Shown here piece after piece: positions 41,271-51,022 of a stretch of DNA of 64,000 nt. Source of the stretch: an uncultured Prevotellaceae bacterium (GTDB lineage Bacteria; Bacteroidota; Bacteroidia; Bacteroidales; Bacteroidaceae); contig ONDS01000002.1 of assembly GCA_900316685.1 (NCBI GenBank), positions 62,001-126,000 of the forward strand, written 5' to 3'. How positions within the stretch are numbered: the first letter of the stretch is position 1; each line of letters starts with the position of its first letter. The position numbers were made by a program, and so were the translations under genes. The notes under the pieces were generated by a model. That model searched no databases. It worked only from the letters and a program-made list of their open reading frames with translations, and had not been told where the DNA came from.

Positions 41271-41473
41271 TTACGGATTTTTTTGGCGGTCGCAGTGGAA
41301 CATACGAAAAAGTACTCATCCAGGCCAAGGACACGGCGATGAACGAGATGGTTCAGAGAGCCCAGCAGATGGGGGCCAATGCTATCGTAGGTATCGACAT
41401 TGACTATGAGACCATCGGGCAGGGCGGCTCAATGCTCATGGTGGCATGTAGTGGAACGGCGGTCGTCATTTGA
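41266..41473 (+). pseudogene. 5'-truncated YbjQ/DUF74-family gene
   Basis: FTDFFGGRSGTYEKVLIQAK through GANAIVGIDIDYETIG to ACSGTAVVI is the C-terminal two thirds of the YbjQ pentameric family. The first ~35 residues (normally with TTTxxIEG-type start) are absent, replaced by the opposing gene fragment. ATG at 41258 would give a short product, but no promoter is seen. Confidence 0.7.
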
Positions 41474-41517
41474 TAACCGCCGTTGCATAAACCCTGTAGT
41501 TTCAGCTTTACATAGAA

Positions 41518-41558
41518 ATAAAAGGACAATACAATCTTGGTGAGTATTGTCCTTTTAT
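41518..41558. terminator. Bidirectional terminator-like hairpin
   Basis: ATAAAAGGACAATAC pairs perfectly with GTATTGTCCTTTTAT over a 10-base loop, between convergent genes. Confidence 0.75.
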
Positions 41559-41578
41559 GTTTCTCTTTTCTTCTCCCC

Positions 41579-42064
41579 TTACTTGCTGAAGTTGATGAGG
41601 GTAATCGTGGGATTTTCTGCCAAGAACTTGACTACATTGTCCTTGGAGATGTAATTGGGAGATGGGTAGGGCTGCTCGGAATGGGCGCCACCCTCCATCT
41701 TGTACCAATGGATGGAATACTCCCAGCTGAAGTCATACGATGCAGCGTCTATCTCGCCATATTCCTCGGGTGTTTTCGCTGTGGCTGTCACACGGCATTT
41801 TATAGGGTGTGTGCCTTCTTTCTTCTCACGGTAATCCCATTCCGTCACATCCTTGATTTCCTCCTCATGGCTCACTCCGTTGAAGTCGGTGTAGTAGGCC
41901 TTGATGGTGTAGAATTTCAGCAGACCGATGCCGGGGCGCAAGGTGTAATGTACGTTGGTGTAGTCGCGGTCGATATCCTTGTCGTCGTCGCCACATGCCG
42001 TGAGACACAGGCAGGCAAAACACACACAAGAGATAAATGCTGATAGATAAAGAATTATTTTCAT
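41579..42064 (-). CDS. Lipoprotein of unknown function
   Basis: 161 residues. A signal peptide with lipobox (ACLCLTAC then GDDDKD, the acidic +2 region typical of surface-exposed Bacteroidetes lipoproteins) precedes a beta-rich body (LLKFYTIKAYYTDFNGVSH). No domain is recognised. Confidence 0.75.
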   Translation of the reverse strand: MKIILYLSAFISCVCFACLCLTACGDDDKDIDRDYTNVHYTLRPGIGLLKFYTIKAYYTDFNGVSHEEEIKDVTEWDYREKKEGTHPIKCRVTATAKTPEEYGEIDAASYDFSWEYSIHWYKMEGGAHSEQPYPSPNYISKDNVVKFLAENPTITLINFSK

Positions 42065-42084
42065 ATTGTTTTATTTATAAGGAG

Positions 42085-42192
42085 TAAATAGGAAGTTAAA
42101 TAGGAAGTTAAGCGCTTCGTGCTGGACAATAGCCCACAGCGGAGTAATGTCCTTTTTAACTCCCACTTGAACTCCAATTTCTACTTCCATTT
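42085..42192. repeat. GGACAAT palindromic element, copy A
   Basis: GGAAGTTAAGCGCTTCGTGC, GGACAATAGCCCACAGCGGA and GTAATGTCCTTTTTAACTCC follow one another; outer AGTTAA/TTAACT and inner GGACAT/ATGTCC arms nest. Nearly identical to 54200-54325. As read leftward it can end transcripts from the lipoprotein side. Confidence 0.7.
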
Positions 42193-42918
42193 TTACTTCC
42201 CATACTTAATGAATTCTTTTAATTTTTCCAGCGCCTCCGCCATGTCTTTCACCACGATGTCGGCTCCGGCCTCACTCAAAGCCGCGTCGGGCAGAGGACC
42301 GGTGTTCACGGCGAGGGTGAAGATCCCGGCTGCTACGGCCGATTGTACACCGAGAGGTGCATTTTCCACCACGATGGCTTCCGAGGCATCAATACCCACC
42401 TTGTGCAGCCCCGCTAAGTAGGGCTCCGGCGAGGGCTTGCCGTTTCTCACGTCGAAGGCGGTCACTATATAACGCTTGTCGACCAGTCCGTGGAAGGTCT
42501 CGACCAGATTGTCGAGCAATGAGTGCTGTCCGCTGCCCGTCACCACGCCGATGGTGAAACCCTGACTGTGGAGCCAGGTCATCAGTTCTTCCACTCCCGC
42601 CATCTTCTTGGCGGGGGGGCAGGCGGCGAAGTAGTCGCATTTCACCTGGTACAGTCGTTGCGCCTCCTCGTCGGTCAGCTCGCGGTGCCATTGTTGGCGT
42701 GCCATCAGACGGATGGTTTCCACACCCCGCATCCCCTCATAGCGGTAGGCGTCTTCCTCGGTCATGCGGAGCCCGCTGTCGGCCATGCTCCGTTGCCATG
42801 AACTCGCGTGGTTGGGCATTGAGTTGAACAGCACCCCGTCCATGTCGAAGAGCACGGCTTGGGGCGTAAAACGCTCCAAGCCGTGTCGTTCCATATATGC
42901 TCGTATGGCGTCGTGCAT
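42193..42918 (-). CDS. HAD-family phosphatase (beta-phosphoglucomutase-like)
   Basis: 241 residues. Motif I FDMDGVLFNS, motif II VVTGSG, motif III with K of RNGKPSPEPYL, and motif IV VVENAPLGV are present; the cap is the small helical type of phosphatases such as sugar-phosphate phosphatases. The ATG overlaps the pgi stop at 42918, so the two are co-translated; the substrate may be a sugar phosphate. Confidence 0.9.
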   Translation of the reverse strand: MHDAIRAYMERHGLERFTPQAVLFDMDGVLFNSMPNHASSWQRSMADSGLRMTEEDAYRYEGMRGVETIRLMARQQWHRELTDEEAQRLYQVKCDYFAACPPAKKMAGVEELMTWLHSQGFTIGVVTGSGQHSLLDNLVETFHGLVDKRYIVTAFDVRNGKPSPEPYLAGLHKVGIDASEAIVVENAPLGVQSAVAAGIFTLAVNTGPLPDAALSEAGADIVVKDMAEALEKLKEFIKYGK

Positions 42919-44399
42919 TATGCTTCGTTGGCCAGACGTTCCTTGATGGCCTTGCTGTCGGCTTCATAGCCGGGTTTGTCGAGAAGGGCGAACATGTTCT
43001 TCTTGTATGCCTCCACACCGGGTTGGTTGAAGGGGTTCACACCGAGCACATTGCCGCTGATGCCGCAGGCTATCTCGAAGAAATAGATGAGCTGTCCGAT
43101 GTAATACTCGTTGAGCTTGGGCACGGCGATGCGGATGTTGGGCACGCCGCCGTCGACATGTGCCAGACGAGTGCCCAGCTCGGCCATCTTGTTCACCTCA
43201 TCCACGCGCTTGCCGGCGAGGAAGTTCAGACCGTCGAGATTCTCCTCATCCTTGGGGAAGAGCAACTGGCGGTTGGGTTCCTCGACGCTGATGACGGTTT
43301 CGAAGATGGTACGCTCACCTTCCTGTATCCATTGACCCATGGAGTGCAGGTCGGTGGTGAAGTCGCAGGAGGCGGGGAAGATGCCCTTGTTCTCCTTACC
43401 CTCGCTCTCTCCGTAGAGCTGTTTCCACCACTCGCTGATGAAATGGAGCTTAGGCTGGTAGTTCACCATGATCTCGATTTTCTTGCCTGCACCATAGAGG
43501 GCGTTGCGCACGGCGGCATACTGGGCGGCGGGATTCTCCTCGAAGGGGGTATCCTTGCCACACACGGCCTCCATCTCCTGTGCACCGGCCACCAACTGTT
43601 TGATGTCGAATCCGGCGCAGGCGATAGGCAGCAGTCCTACGGGGGTGAGCACCGAGAAGCGACCTCCCACATTGTCGGGGATGATGAAGCTGGTGTAACC
43701 CTCCTTGTCGGCACAGGTGCGTGCGGCACCGCGCTTGGCATCGGTGATGGCCACGATTACTTTCTTCGCCTCTTCCTTGCCACGCTGTGCTTCGCATTGC
43801 TTCTTCAGCAGACGGAAGGTGAGCGCCGTTTCGGTGGTGGTGCCCGACTTGGAGATATTGATCACACCGAACTTCTTGTCGCTCAGGTATTCGGTCAGCT
43901 CGCTCAGGTAGTCCTCGCCGATGTTGTTGCCGGCAAAGAGGATGGTGGGGTTCTTGCCGTCGCGTTGCAGCCAGGCGAACGAGTTGCCCAAGGCCTCGAT
44001 CACGGCGCGGGCACCGAGGTAGCTGCCACCGATGCCGGCAACCACCACGGCCTCGCAGTTAGCGCGGAGCACGTCGGCGCAAGCCTGCACCTCGTCGAGG
44101 AAGGCGGGTGTGATGCTGGTGGGCAGATGGAGCCAACCGAGGAAGTCGTTGCCTGGGCAGGTTCCTGCCTCGAGAGCTTCCTGGGCAGCTTTCACTTGTG
44201 GTTCAAAACTCTTTACGGCGCCCTCGTTGAGGAATTGGGCGGCTTTTGAAATGTCTAATGCGATGTTCTTCATTGTTGTGTATGTTTCTGTTTCTCGTTT
44301 TTCATAAAGTTCTTTCAATGCTTCCATGGCGGCTTTCAGTTCGCTGGCATGCTTGAGCATTCGGTCTCGTAATAGTTTGTCTGTATCTCTGATGTCCAT
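42918..44399 (-). CDS. pgi: Glucose-6-phosphate isomerase, apparently with N-terminal extension
   Basis: Interconverts glucose-6-phosphate and fructose-6-phosphate. Seen: [50 protein letters not shown] and the late [14 protein letters not shown]. From [14 protein letters not shown] (44273) the protein has 451 residues, the family norm. The frame is, however, open upstream to ATG 44399, only 17 bases behind a -7 box, a spacing typical here; that would add a charged helical 42-residue extension ([20 protein letters not shown]). Either start is possible. Confidence 0.93.
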   Translation of the reverse strand: MDIRDTDKLLRDRMLKHASELKAAMEALKELYEKRETETYTTMKNIALDISKAAQFLNEGAVKSFEPQVKAAQEALEAGTCPGNDFLGWLHLPTSITPAFLDEVQACADVLRANCEAVVVAGIGGSYLGARAVIEALGNSFAWLQRDGKNPTILFAGNNIGEDYLSELTEYLSDKKFGVINISKSGTTTETALTFRLLKKQCEAQRGKEEAKKVIVAITDAKRGAARTCADKEGYTSFIIPDNVGGRFSVLTPVGLLPIACAGFDIKQLVAGAQEMEAVCGKDTPFEENPAAQYAAVRNALYGAGKKIEIMVNYQPKLHFISEWWKQLYGESEGKENKGIFPASCDFTTDLHSMGQWIQEGERTIFETVISVEEPNRQLLFPKDEENLDGLNFLAGKRVDEVNKMAELGTRLAHVDGGVPNIRIAVPKLNEYYIGQLIYFFEIACGISGNVLGVNPFNQPGVEAYKKNMFALLDKPGYEADSKAIKERLANEA

Positions 44400-44415
44400 G
44401 GCAATGATGTTTGGT

Positions 44416-44424
44416 GCAAAGATA
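44416..44424 (-). promoter_or_regulatory. -7 box of pgi
   Basis: TATCTTTGC read leftward, 17 bases before ATG 44399. Confidence 0.6.
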
Positions 44425-44470
44425 GTGCAAGTTGAGTGAAATACCAAATTTATTTGGATATTTCCGAAGC

Positions 44471-44620
44471 GCATCCTGTCTTATTCAAAGATAGTGAAAA
44501 CCGAGGGAAGAACAAAATATGCTTGCATATTTTTTATTCCGAGGTGCATCCTGTCTTATTCAAAGATAGTGAAAACCGAGGGAAGAACAAAATATGCTTG
44601 CATATTTTTTATTCCGAGGT
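44471..44620. repeat. 75-bp perfect tandem duplication
   Basis: 44471-44545 and 44546-44620 are near identical (start GCATCCTGTCTTATTCAAAG). Each copy carries CAAAGATAGTG, which read leftward is the -7-like TATCTTTG, so pgi has up to three such boxes upstream. Confidence 0.85.
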
Positions 44621-44626
44621 GCATCA

Positions 44627-45865
44627 TTACTCACTCTCCACCAGTGTTCGGTCGAGGGCGATGGTTTTGGCACAGCCCGCCTCGCCGCAGATGACGTAGG
44701 GTAGTGCATCTTTCTCGCCGATTTTCTTCTCAAAGGCCGACTTGATGCGTGAACATTTTTCGTGGATACTGTTGTCGAGAGGGTCCACCAGCTTGGTGAT
44801 ACTCTTCTTGGCGCGTTCGTTCAGGTCCTTGCCCTTGACCCGCCGATATAACCGCGCCAGCTCATCGTGATAGTCGCAAAGATGCTTGAGATGGATTCCT
44901 TCGGGATGATGGAGAAACAAGAGATAGACGGCCTTGACTATCGGCTCCATCTGTATCTCCTTTGCCGGTTGGTAGTCGGTCAGCAGGATGCGGCAGTCGC
45001 CGGTGATGGCCAGGCGGCTCGGTGTTTTCTGGCTTTCGCGCTCGTCGTCCTCCTCTTCCTCCATCCTTAGTCGGCGCAGGGTCTTTCTGCATCGTTCGCC
45101 ATTGAAACGCTCTTCGATCACTTGTCCGAACACATCGTGGGGAGATACATAGTCGAGCAGGGTCATGCACGACCGCAAGTAGACATCGGCATTGGTGAGT
45201 TGACGGTAAGGAAACAGGTCTTCCATGTTCTCGCCTTCAAGGATGCGGATGGCCACCGCGCGAAGGCGGGCACCATAGACGGGGTGCACCAGCAAGGTCC
45301 TGGCTTCCTGGGCATCGCTCTGGGCATAGTATTTTCCCTTGAACAGGAAGTCAAGCCCTTGACGGTTCTTGGCTTCGTCGTCGAAGATGGATTCCATATT
45401 TTTCTCCCTTGCCAACACTTTCACGAATTCGTGGGGCAGACTGACGTTGTCCATAGGCAATGCACGACGGAAGAGCGGGGCGATATCGGCATCGCGGAAT
45501 CCCGCCTTGCCGCAGCCCACACGGGTAACCAGGAATTGCTGTTCGGGATGGTGGGAGGCATAATCGAGGAAACGGTTCACTGCATCGGACAGTCCTCTCT
45601 TCTCCCACATCTTTTTCCCTAACAGGGTGGGGTAGCCATTCATCTCCCACGGCAGTTGGTCGAAGTCCGTGGGGATGGCATACGACTGTCCCTGCGGTCC
45701 CTCAGCCTGTCCCATCACGGCACCAAACCGTTGGTAGGCCATCCATGAGGCGCCACCGAGATGCCGGCCGCTGGTGTTGCTGCCGAAAACGAAGATTTCA
45801 TTGGATTTGAGGTGGTGGATGTGTGGTGGTGTGATGCGTTGAGGTGGGAAATCGTCTTTAGGCAT
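44627..45865 (-). CDS. Fusion of an A1S_2505-like domain and an unknown Bacteroidetes domain
   Basis: 412 residues from ATG 45865 (MPKDDFPPQRITPPHIHHLK). Residues ~20-150 (EIFVFGSNTSGRHLGGASW ... YAIPTDF ... FLVTRVGCGKAGFRDADIAP) match the A1S_2505-like phage/bacterial domain of unknown function. The remaining ~260 residues (LVHPVYGARLRAVAIRIL ... MEPIVKAVYLLFLHHPEGIH ... LDNSIHEKCSRIKSAFEKKI) resemble another Bacteroidetes protein type that I cannot name. It interrupts the usual gpsA-pgi neighbourhood, with 38 bases to gpsA. Confidence 0.75.
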   Translation of the reverse strand: MPKDDFPPQRITPPHIHHLKSNEIFVFGSNTSGRHLGGASWMAYQRFGAVMGQAEGPQGQSYAIPTDFDQLPWEMNGYPTLLGKKMWEKRGLSDAVNRFLDYASHHPEQQFLVTRVGCGKAGFRDADIAPLFRRALPMDNVSLPHEFVKVLAREKNMESIFDDEAKNRQGLDFLFKGKYYAQSDAQEARTLLVHPVYGARLRAVAIRILEGENMEDLFPYRQLTNADVYLRSCMTLLDYVSPHDVFGQVIEERFNGERCRKTLRRLRMEEEEDDERESQKTPSRLAITGDCRILLTDYQPAKEIQMEPIVKAVYLLFLHHPEGIHLKHLCDYHDELARLYRRVKGKDLNERAKKSITKLVDPLDNSIHEKCSRIKSAFEKKIGEKDALPYVICGEAGCAKTIALDRTLVESE

Positions 45866-45903
45866 GGATATGACGGGGTGTTGTTGGGGTGTATAAAGGA
45901 TGA

Positions 45904-46899
45904 TTAGCGGAAAGAGTCGGTGAGCAACTTGATTTCCACCTGTGGGGAGATACGCTCGTAGAGGATGTTGTAGACGGCATCGAGGATGGGCATGTTCACA
46001 TGCATGCGGCGGTTGATCTCTTTCATGCACTTGGTGCCGAAAAAACCCTCGGCTATCATCTCCATCTCTATCTGTGCGCTCTTCACGCTGTAGCCTTTGC
46101 CTATCATCGTGCCAAACACACGGTTGCGGGAGAAATTGCTATAACCAGTGACCAGCAGGTCGCCTAAGTACACCGAATCGTAAATATGCCGTTCTAAGGG
46201 TTGGACGGCGGAAAGGAAACGCTGCATCTCCTGCACAGCGTTCGACATCAGTACGGCCTGGAAATTGTCGCCGTACTTCAGACCGCTGCAGATACCTGCG
46301 GCGATGGCGTAGACGTTCTTCAGCACCGAGGAATATTCTATGCCCAGCACGTCGGTGGAGGTCTTCGTCTTGATGAAACTGCTGGCGAGCACCTTGGTGA
46401 AGGCCTGTGCCTTCTCTTCGTCGGCACAGCCCACGGTGAGGTACGACAGTCGTTCCAAGGCCACCTCCTCGGCATGGGAGGGACCGCCGATGCAGGCCAA
46501 CTGCGAATAGGGCACGTCGTACACCTGATGGAAATATTCCGAGCACACGAGGTTCTCATCAGGCACGATGCCCTTGATGGCTGTCACGATGAATTTCTCC
46601 TTGATGCGTGTGCGCAATTTCTTGAGGTGGTTTTTCAGGTATGGTGATGGGGTGACGAACACCAGCGTGTCGTATTGTTGCACTATCTTGTTGATGTCGC
46701 TGGAGAAAAAGATCTCTTCCACATCGAAATGTACGCTGGTCAGGTAGGCGGGGTTGTGGCTCATCCGCCGGAAGTCCTCGATGCGGTCGTCGCGACGCAT
46801 ATACCATCCTATGTGGTGGGTGTGTCCCACCACTATCTTGGCAATGGCGGTAGCCCAGCTACCTCCGCCAATGATGGCTATCTTCCCGCAGTCGTACAT
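45904..46899 (-). CDS. gpsA: NAD(P)-dependent glycerol-3-phosphate dehydrogenase
   Basis: 331 residues. Makes glycerol-3-phosphate for phospholipids. Nucleotide-binding IAIIGGGSWATAIAKIV, VFVTPSPYLKNHL, the FIVTAIKGI and GPSHAEEVA motifs and the catalytic Lys region YSSVLKNVYAIAAGI are present. Follows lysS after a repeat-filled gap. Confidence 0.95.
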   Translation of the reverse strand: MYDCGKIAIIGGGSWATAIAKIVVGHTHHIGWYMRRDDRIEDFRRMSHNPAYLTSVHFDVEEIFFSSDINKIVQQYDTLVFVTPSPYLKNHLKKLRTRIKEKFIVTAIKGIVPDENLVCSEYFHQVYDVPYSQLACIGGPSHAEEVALERLSYLTVGCADEEKAQAFTKVLASSFIKTKTSTDVLGIEYSSVLKNVYAIAAGICSGLKYGDNFQAVLMSNAVQEMQRFLSAVQPLERHIYDSVYLGDLLVTGYSNFSRNRVFGTMIGKGYSVKSAQIEMEMIAEGFFGTKCMKEINRRMHVNMPILDAVYNILYERISPQVEIKLLTDSFR

Positions 46900-46902
46900 A
46901 TT

Positions 46903-47035
46903 GAGGGTTTAGTGTTGAGGGTTTAGAGTTGAGGGCTTAGAGTTGAGGGTTTAGAGTTGAGGGTTTAGAGTTGAGGGTTTAGAGTTGAGGGTTTAGTGTT
47001 TAGGGTTCAGTTTGTACACTAAACCCTAAACCCTC
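46903..47035. repeat. GGGTTTAGAGTTGAG tract between lysS and gpsA
   Basis: About eight 15-base units of GGGTTTAGAGTTGAG, then inverted ACCCTAAACCCTC. The region could form a long hairpin in the operon mRNA. Confidence 0.75.
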
Positions 47036-47040
47036 TACCT

Positions 47041-48765
47041 TCAACATTTGTCTATCCAGCTCTGTATCTCTGTCACGGCAGGCTTTTGCATATCGAGCTT
47101 GTATTTCTTTAAGATATCGCCGATTTTCTGTTGCAGACCCTGTGCCTTCTCCTCCTTGATGTTGCTCACAAGGTTGAAGCCTGCCTTGCGAAGCACAGGC
47201 ACCCATTCCTCGCCAACTCCTATCGCGGCCCATTCGGCTGGCGTGCTCTGTGGAATCTTCTTTTCCGGTTTCATCTGCGGGAAGAAGAGCACCTCCTGGA
47301 TGAACGTCTTGCCGGTCATGAGCATTACCAGACGGTCGATGCCGATGCCGATGCCGCTGGTGGGAGGCATGCCATACTGTAAGGCACGTAGGAAATCCTG
47401 GTCGATGATCATCGCCTCGTCGTCGCCCTTGTCAGCCAGACGCATCTGCTCCTTGAAACGCTCCTCCTGGTCGATGGGGTCGTTGAGCTCGCTATAGGCG
47501 TTGGCCAGCTCCTTGCCGTTGACCATCAGCTCGAAGCGCTCGGTCAGTCCGGGCTTCGAACGGTGCATCTTCGTCAGCGGCGACATCTCCACGGGATAGT
47601 CGGTGATGAAGGTAGGTTGGATGAAGGTGCCTTCGCAGAATTCACCGAACAGTTCGTCGATGAGCTTGCCCTTGCCCATGGTCTCATCCACCTCCATGCC
47701 TTTCTCTATGCAGAAGGCGCGTATCTCCTCTTCGCTCTTGCCGTTCACGTCGAAGCCTGTCTTCTCCTTGATGGCGTCGAGGATGGGCAGTCGGCGGTAG
47801 GGAGCCTTGAACGAGATGATGTTGCCATCGACTTCACGCTCGGGCTTGCCATTCACGGCGATGCAGATGGTTTCCAACAGTTTCTCGGTGAACGACATCA
47901 TCCAGTTGTAGTCCTTATACTGCACATACAGCTCCATGCAGGTGAACTCAGGGTTGTGGTTGCGGTCCATGCCCTCGTTGCGGAAGTTCTTGCCTATCTC
48001 GTACACACCCTCGAAACCGCCTACGATGAGTCGTTTGAGATACAGCTCGGTGGCGATACGCATATACATGTCTTGGTCGAGGGCGTTGAAGTGGGTGATG
48101 AAGGGGCGGGCGCTCGCACCGCCGGCAATCATCTGCAGGGTGGGGGTCTCCACCTCGGTATAACCTGCCTCGTCGAGCACGCGGCGCATGGTGCGTATCA
48201 CCGTGGCGCGCTGGAGGAACGTGTCTTTCACCCCCTCGTTCACCACGAGGTCGACATAGCGCTGGCGATAGCGCAGCTCAGGGTCGTCGAACTTGTCGTA
48301 GGCCACACCATCCTTGTATTTCACGATGGGCAGGGGTTTGAGGCTCTTGGCTAGGAGGGTCAGCTCCTTGGCATGCACGCTGATCTCGCCCGTCTGTGTA
48401 CGGAAAACGAAGCCTTTCACGCCCACGAAGTCGCCGATGTCCATCAATCGCTTGAATACGGTATTGTATAGGTCCTTGTTCTCGCCCGGACAGATATCGT
48501 CGCGGGTGATATACACTTGTATGCGTCCCTTTGAGTCTTGTATTTCGGCGAAGGAGGCTTTGCCCATCACGCGTCGGCTCATCAGTCGGCCGGCGATGCT
48601 GACCTCGCGCTGTGGCGCGTCGTCGGTGAATTCATCGCGTATGTCGGTGGAGAAGGCGTTGGTGGGATATTCGGCGGCGGGATAGGGGTCGATGCCCAGG
48701 TTGCGTAACTCTTGCAGGCTTTGTCTGCGTCCTATCTCTTGCTCACTAAGTTCTAAAATATTCAT
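47041..48765 (-). CDS. lysS: Lysyl-tRNA synthetase, class II
   Basis: 574 residues. OB-fold anticodon-binding domain (~60-160), then the class II core: motif 1 in [20 protein letters not shown], motif 2 [15 protein letters not shown], motif 3 [17 protein letters not shown]-terminal extension of ~70 residues after motif 3 ([20 protein letters not shown] ...) is seen in Bacteroidetes LysS. A -7 box lies 31 bases upstream; first gene of the leftward cluster. Confidence 0.96.
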   Translation of the reverse strand: MNILELSEQEIGRRQSLQELRNLGIDPYPAAEYPTNAFSTDIRDEFTDDAPQREVSIAGRLMSRRVMGKASFAEIQDSKGRIQVYITRDDICPGENKDLYNTVFKRLMDIGDFVGVKGFVFRTQTGEISVHAKELTLLAKSLKPLPIVKYKDGVAYDKFDDPELRYRQRYVDLVVNEGVKDTFLQRATVIRTMRRVLDEAGYTEVETPTLQMIAGGASARPFITHFNALDQDMYMRIATELYLKRLIVGGFEGVYEIGKNFRNEGMDRNHNPEFTCMELYVQYKDYNWMMSFTEKLLETICIAVNGKPEREVDGNIISFKAPYRRLPILDAIKEKTGFDVNGKSEEEIRAFCIEKGMEVDETMGKGKLIDELFGEFCEGTFIQPTFITDYPVEMSPLTKMHRSKPGLTERFELMVNGKELANAYSELNDPIDQEERFKEQMRLADKGDDEAMIIDQDFLRALQYGMPPTSGIGIGIDRLVMLMTGKTFIQEVLFFPQMKPEKKIPQSTPAEWAAIGVGEEWVPVLRKAGFNLVSNIKEEKAQGLQQKIGDILKKYKLDMQKPAVTEIQSWIDKC

Positions 48766-48795
48766 GATGTTTGCGTGTGCTTATTTTTTAATGCT

Positions 48796-48804
48796 GCAAA
48801 AATA
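48796..48804 (-). promoter_or_regulatory. -7 box of lysS
   Basis: TATTTTTGC read leftward. Confidence 0.65.
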
Positions 48805-49359
48805 CAAAAAAAACGGCATAGCACCAAAAATAAGTTATAAAGTTGGCGCAATTCGGATAGTTTTATTTATCTTTGCATTCCAAACCCTTCGTAATGACGA
48901 ACTTTTTGTGATGATTGAATGTTCTTAGACCGTCATGGTTTGATGTGTGGCACCTACTCACCCAGATTCATGATTGGAAGAATAAACATAAACACTAGTG
49001 CCAGGTAAATATTGCCAAAACCTTTATTCGCATTCTTTTATCGGTTATAATTTGAATCATCGATTTTCTTTAATTTTCAGATAAAGGTGTCCTCTAAAAG
49101 AAAGCCAACACAACCACTTGAGAGGAAATGAAAAGATGTTGCTATATAAGACACACCTGCTTGGCAATGGCAAGCAGGGAATAGTCACACACGGCTCTCT
49201 TTTGCTTAAAATGATATTTCCCCTTGTTGGAAACATAATCTATTTTTGTGTTCTTGTGTCGAAAAATCTGTTCTTGTGTTCTTGTGTCGAAAAATCTATT
49301 CTTTTGTTCCTTTGTCGAAAAAAAATCTGTTCCTTTGTCGTTTCTCGGAAATAATATGT
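48805..49359 (+). other. Intergenic region, promoter without a clear gene
   Basis: A rightward -7 box TATCTTTGC (48868-48876) is followed only by tiny open frames (5-6 codons). A hairpin CCTGCTTG-gcaatgg-CAAGCAGG lies at 49157-49179. 49240-49345 repeats GTGTCGAAAAATCTGTTCTT-type units. A small RNA is possible but unsupported. Confidence 0.4.
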
Positions 49360-49368
49360 TATTTTTGC
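49360..49368 (+). promoter_or_regulatory. -7 box of the menaquinone operon
   Basis: TATTTTTGC, 22 bases before ATG 49390. Confidence 0.65.
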
Positions 49369-49389
49369 ATTGTCATTAACCGGAATACT

Positions 49390-49812
49390 ATGGATGTAGA
49401 ACGAATCCGTGAGATTATCAATAGTCAACCCAACCTGTCCACCGCCTTGGGTATGGAGTTTATCTCCACCCCCGACGATGATATGTGTATGGCCACCATG
49501 AAGGTGGATGAGCGCAACCGGCAGCCCTTCGGCTTCCTCAGTGGCGGTGCCTCGCTGGCGTTGGCCGAGAACCTGGCTGGTGTGGGCTCCTCGTCGTTGT
49601 GCCCTGGCAGCATCTGTGTGGGCATCAACGTCAGCGGCTCGCATGTCAAGGCAGTGGCCGAGGGCGATACCGTGACGGCCTTGGCCCGTCTTATCCAGAA
49701 AGGCAGGAAACTGCACGTGTGGAATGTGGAAATCACCGACAGCCATGGCGACATGATTTCCGTGGTCAGCGTAACCAATTATATCATTACTCCTAAGAAA
49801 GACACAAAATGA
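49390..49812 (+). CDS. Hotdog-fold thioesterase, probable DHNA-CoA hydrolase
   Basis: 140 residues of the PaaI/MenI hotdog family. The segment RQPFGFLSGGASLALAENLA contains the helix with the catalytic acid (E in LAENLA) found in 1,4-dihydroxy-2-naphthoyl-CoA thioesterases. Its stop overlaps menF by 4 bases (ATGA), so the menaquinone role is supported by context. ATG 49390 is chosen because it follows the -7 box. Confidence 0.85.
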   Translation: MDVERIREIINSQPNLSTALGMEFISTPDDDMCMATMKVDERNRQPFGFLSGGASLALAENLAGVGSSSLCPGSICVGINVSGSHVKAVAEGDTVTALARLIQKGRKLHVWNVEITDSHGDMISVVSVTNYIITPKKDTK

Positions 49813-50915
49813 ACGCATACGCATTATATCGGTTGCCTTATGCCAACCAATATGCCAAGGTGGAACAGGTGCAGGGGTCACCCTCGCGCCTATTGTCAGT
49901 GAATCAACTCAACGGAAAGAAGGGCTTCGTGTTCGCACCATTCTCACCCAGCATCGACGAACCTATCTATCTGATGGAGGGTCCGACGCAGCTACTCCCT
50001 TGCCCCCATGCCGATGGACCGACGACGCTGGCTCCGATGTCGGAGCAGCCAACGAGCCCAGATGGCTATTACCAACTCGATTTCGCCAATTTCTTCGCCC
50101 AGGTGCAGGTAGGCACGTTCCGCAAACTGGTTCTTTCCCGATGTATAGAACGTCCCGTGACGGAGGGACTTGATGCAGAACAGCTGTTCTTCAAGGCCTG
50201 TGCCATTTATCCCAGGATGTTCATCGCCTTGGTGCATATCAGCGACGAGCAGACGTGGCTCATGGCCACTCCGGAGATATTGCTTGAAGGGGGCGGCAAC
50301 AACGAATGGCGCACCATTTCGCTGGCTGGCACTATGGATATGCGGGCTGCGAAGTGTGCCCCTTGGTCGGATATGGCCACGGCAGAAGATGCCAACCACG
50401 AACCTACGTTGGGCGAGGTGGGATGGTCGGACAAGAACATCCGTGAGCAACGTCTCGTAAGCACCTATATCGTGGAATGCCTGGAACGATTTGCCAGTAA
50501 GATACACGAGGAAGGGCCGCATACCGTCAGGGCGGGTCATCTGCTCCACCTCAGGAGCGATTTCACCTTTTCCATTGCCGACCCCACACGGCTGGGCTCA
50601 CTCTTGGCGGCCTTGCATCCCACACCGGCGGTGTGCGGACTGCCCAAGCGCGAGGCTTTCGATTTCATCACCAAAAACGAGTCGTCGCCCCGGCATTATT
50701 ACAGTGGCTTCTGTGGGCCGCTCTGCGATGGCGTCGAGGTGGAGGGTGCCAACACCCACCTCTTTGTCTCGCTACGCTGCATGCAGTTGGAGAAAGACAG
50801 GCAGCGGTTGTATGCCGGTGGTGGAATATTGCCGGAAAGCCAACTGCAATTGGAATGGAATGAGACGGAAACGAAGCTCGACACCATGAGGCGACTGTTG
50901 AACGTTGAACATTGA
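49809..50915 (+). CDS. menF: Isochorismate synthase
   Basis: 368-residue chorismate-binding enzyme making isochorismate, the entry to menaquinone synthesis. Core signatures: FRKLVLSRCIER, the ISLAGTMDMRA region, HLRSDFTFSI, PTPAVCGLPKREAFDFI and YYSGFCGPL. Shorter N-terminal part than the E. coli enzyme, as usual in Bacteroidetes. Behind the stop lie TTGAACGTTGAAC repeats. Confidence 0.92.
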   Translation: MNAYALYRLPYANQYAKVEQVQGSPSRLLSVNQLNGKKGFVFAPFSPSIDEPIYLMEGPTQLLPCPHADGPTTLAPMSEQPTSPDGYYQLDFANFFAQVQVGTFRKLVLSRCIERPVTEGLDAEQLFFKACAIYPRMFIALVHISDEQTWLMATPEILLEGGGNNEWRTISLAGTMDMRAAKCAPWSDMATAEDANHEPTLGEVGWSDKNIREQRLVSTYIVECLERFASKIHEEGPHTVRAGHLLHLRSDFTFSIADPTRLGSLLAALHPTPAVCGLPKREAFDFITKNESSPRHYYSGFCGPLCDGVEVEGANTHLFVSLRCMQLEKDRQRLYAGGGILPESQLQLEWNETETKLDTMRRLLNVEH

Positions 50916-50919
50916 ACGT

Positions 50920-51022
50920 TGAACATTGAACGTTGAACGTGATTTGTGGACTATTCTCTCATCCCTCACCTCTCACCCCTCACCTCTCACCCCTCACCTC
51001 TCACCCCTCACCTCTTAATAAT
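50920..51022 (+). repeat. Low-complexity repeats between menF and menD
   Basis: TTGAACATTGAACGTTGAAC units to about 50940, then CTCACCCCTCACCTCTCACC units to 51015. Confidence 0.7.

Noticed and set aside
42897-44249. 450-codon open frame on the + strand
   Set aside because: Antisense of pgi; GC-rich codon bias creates long shadows.
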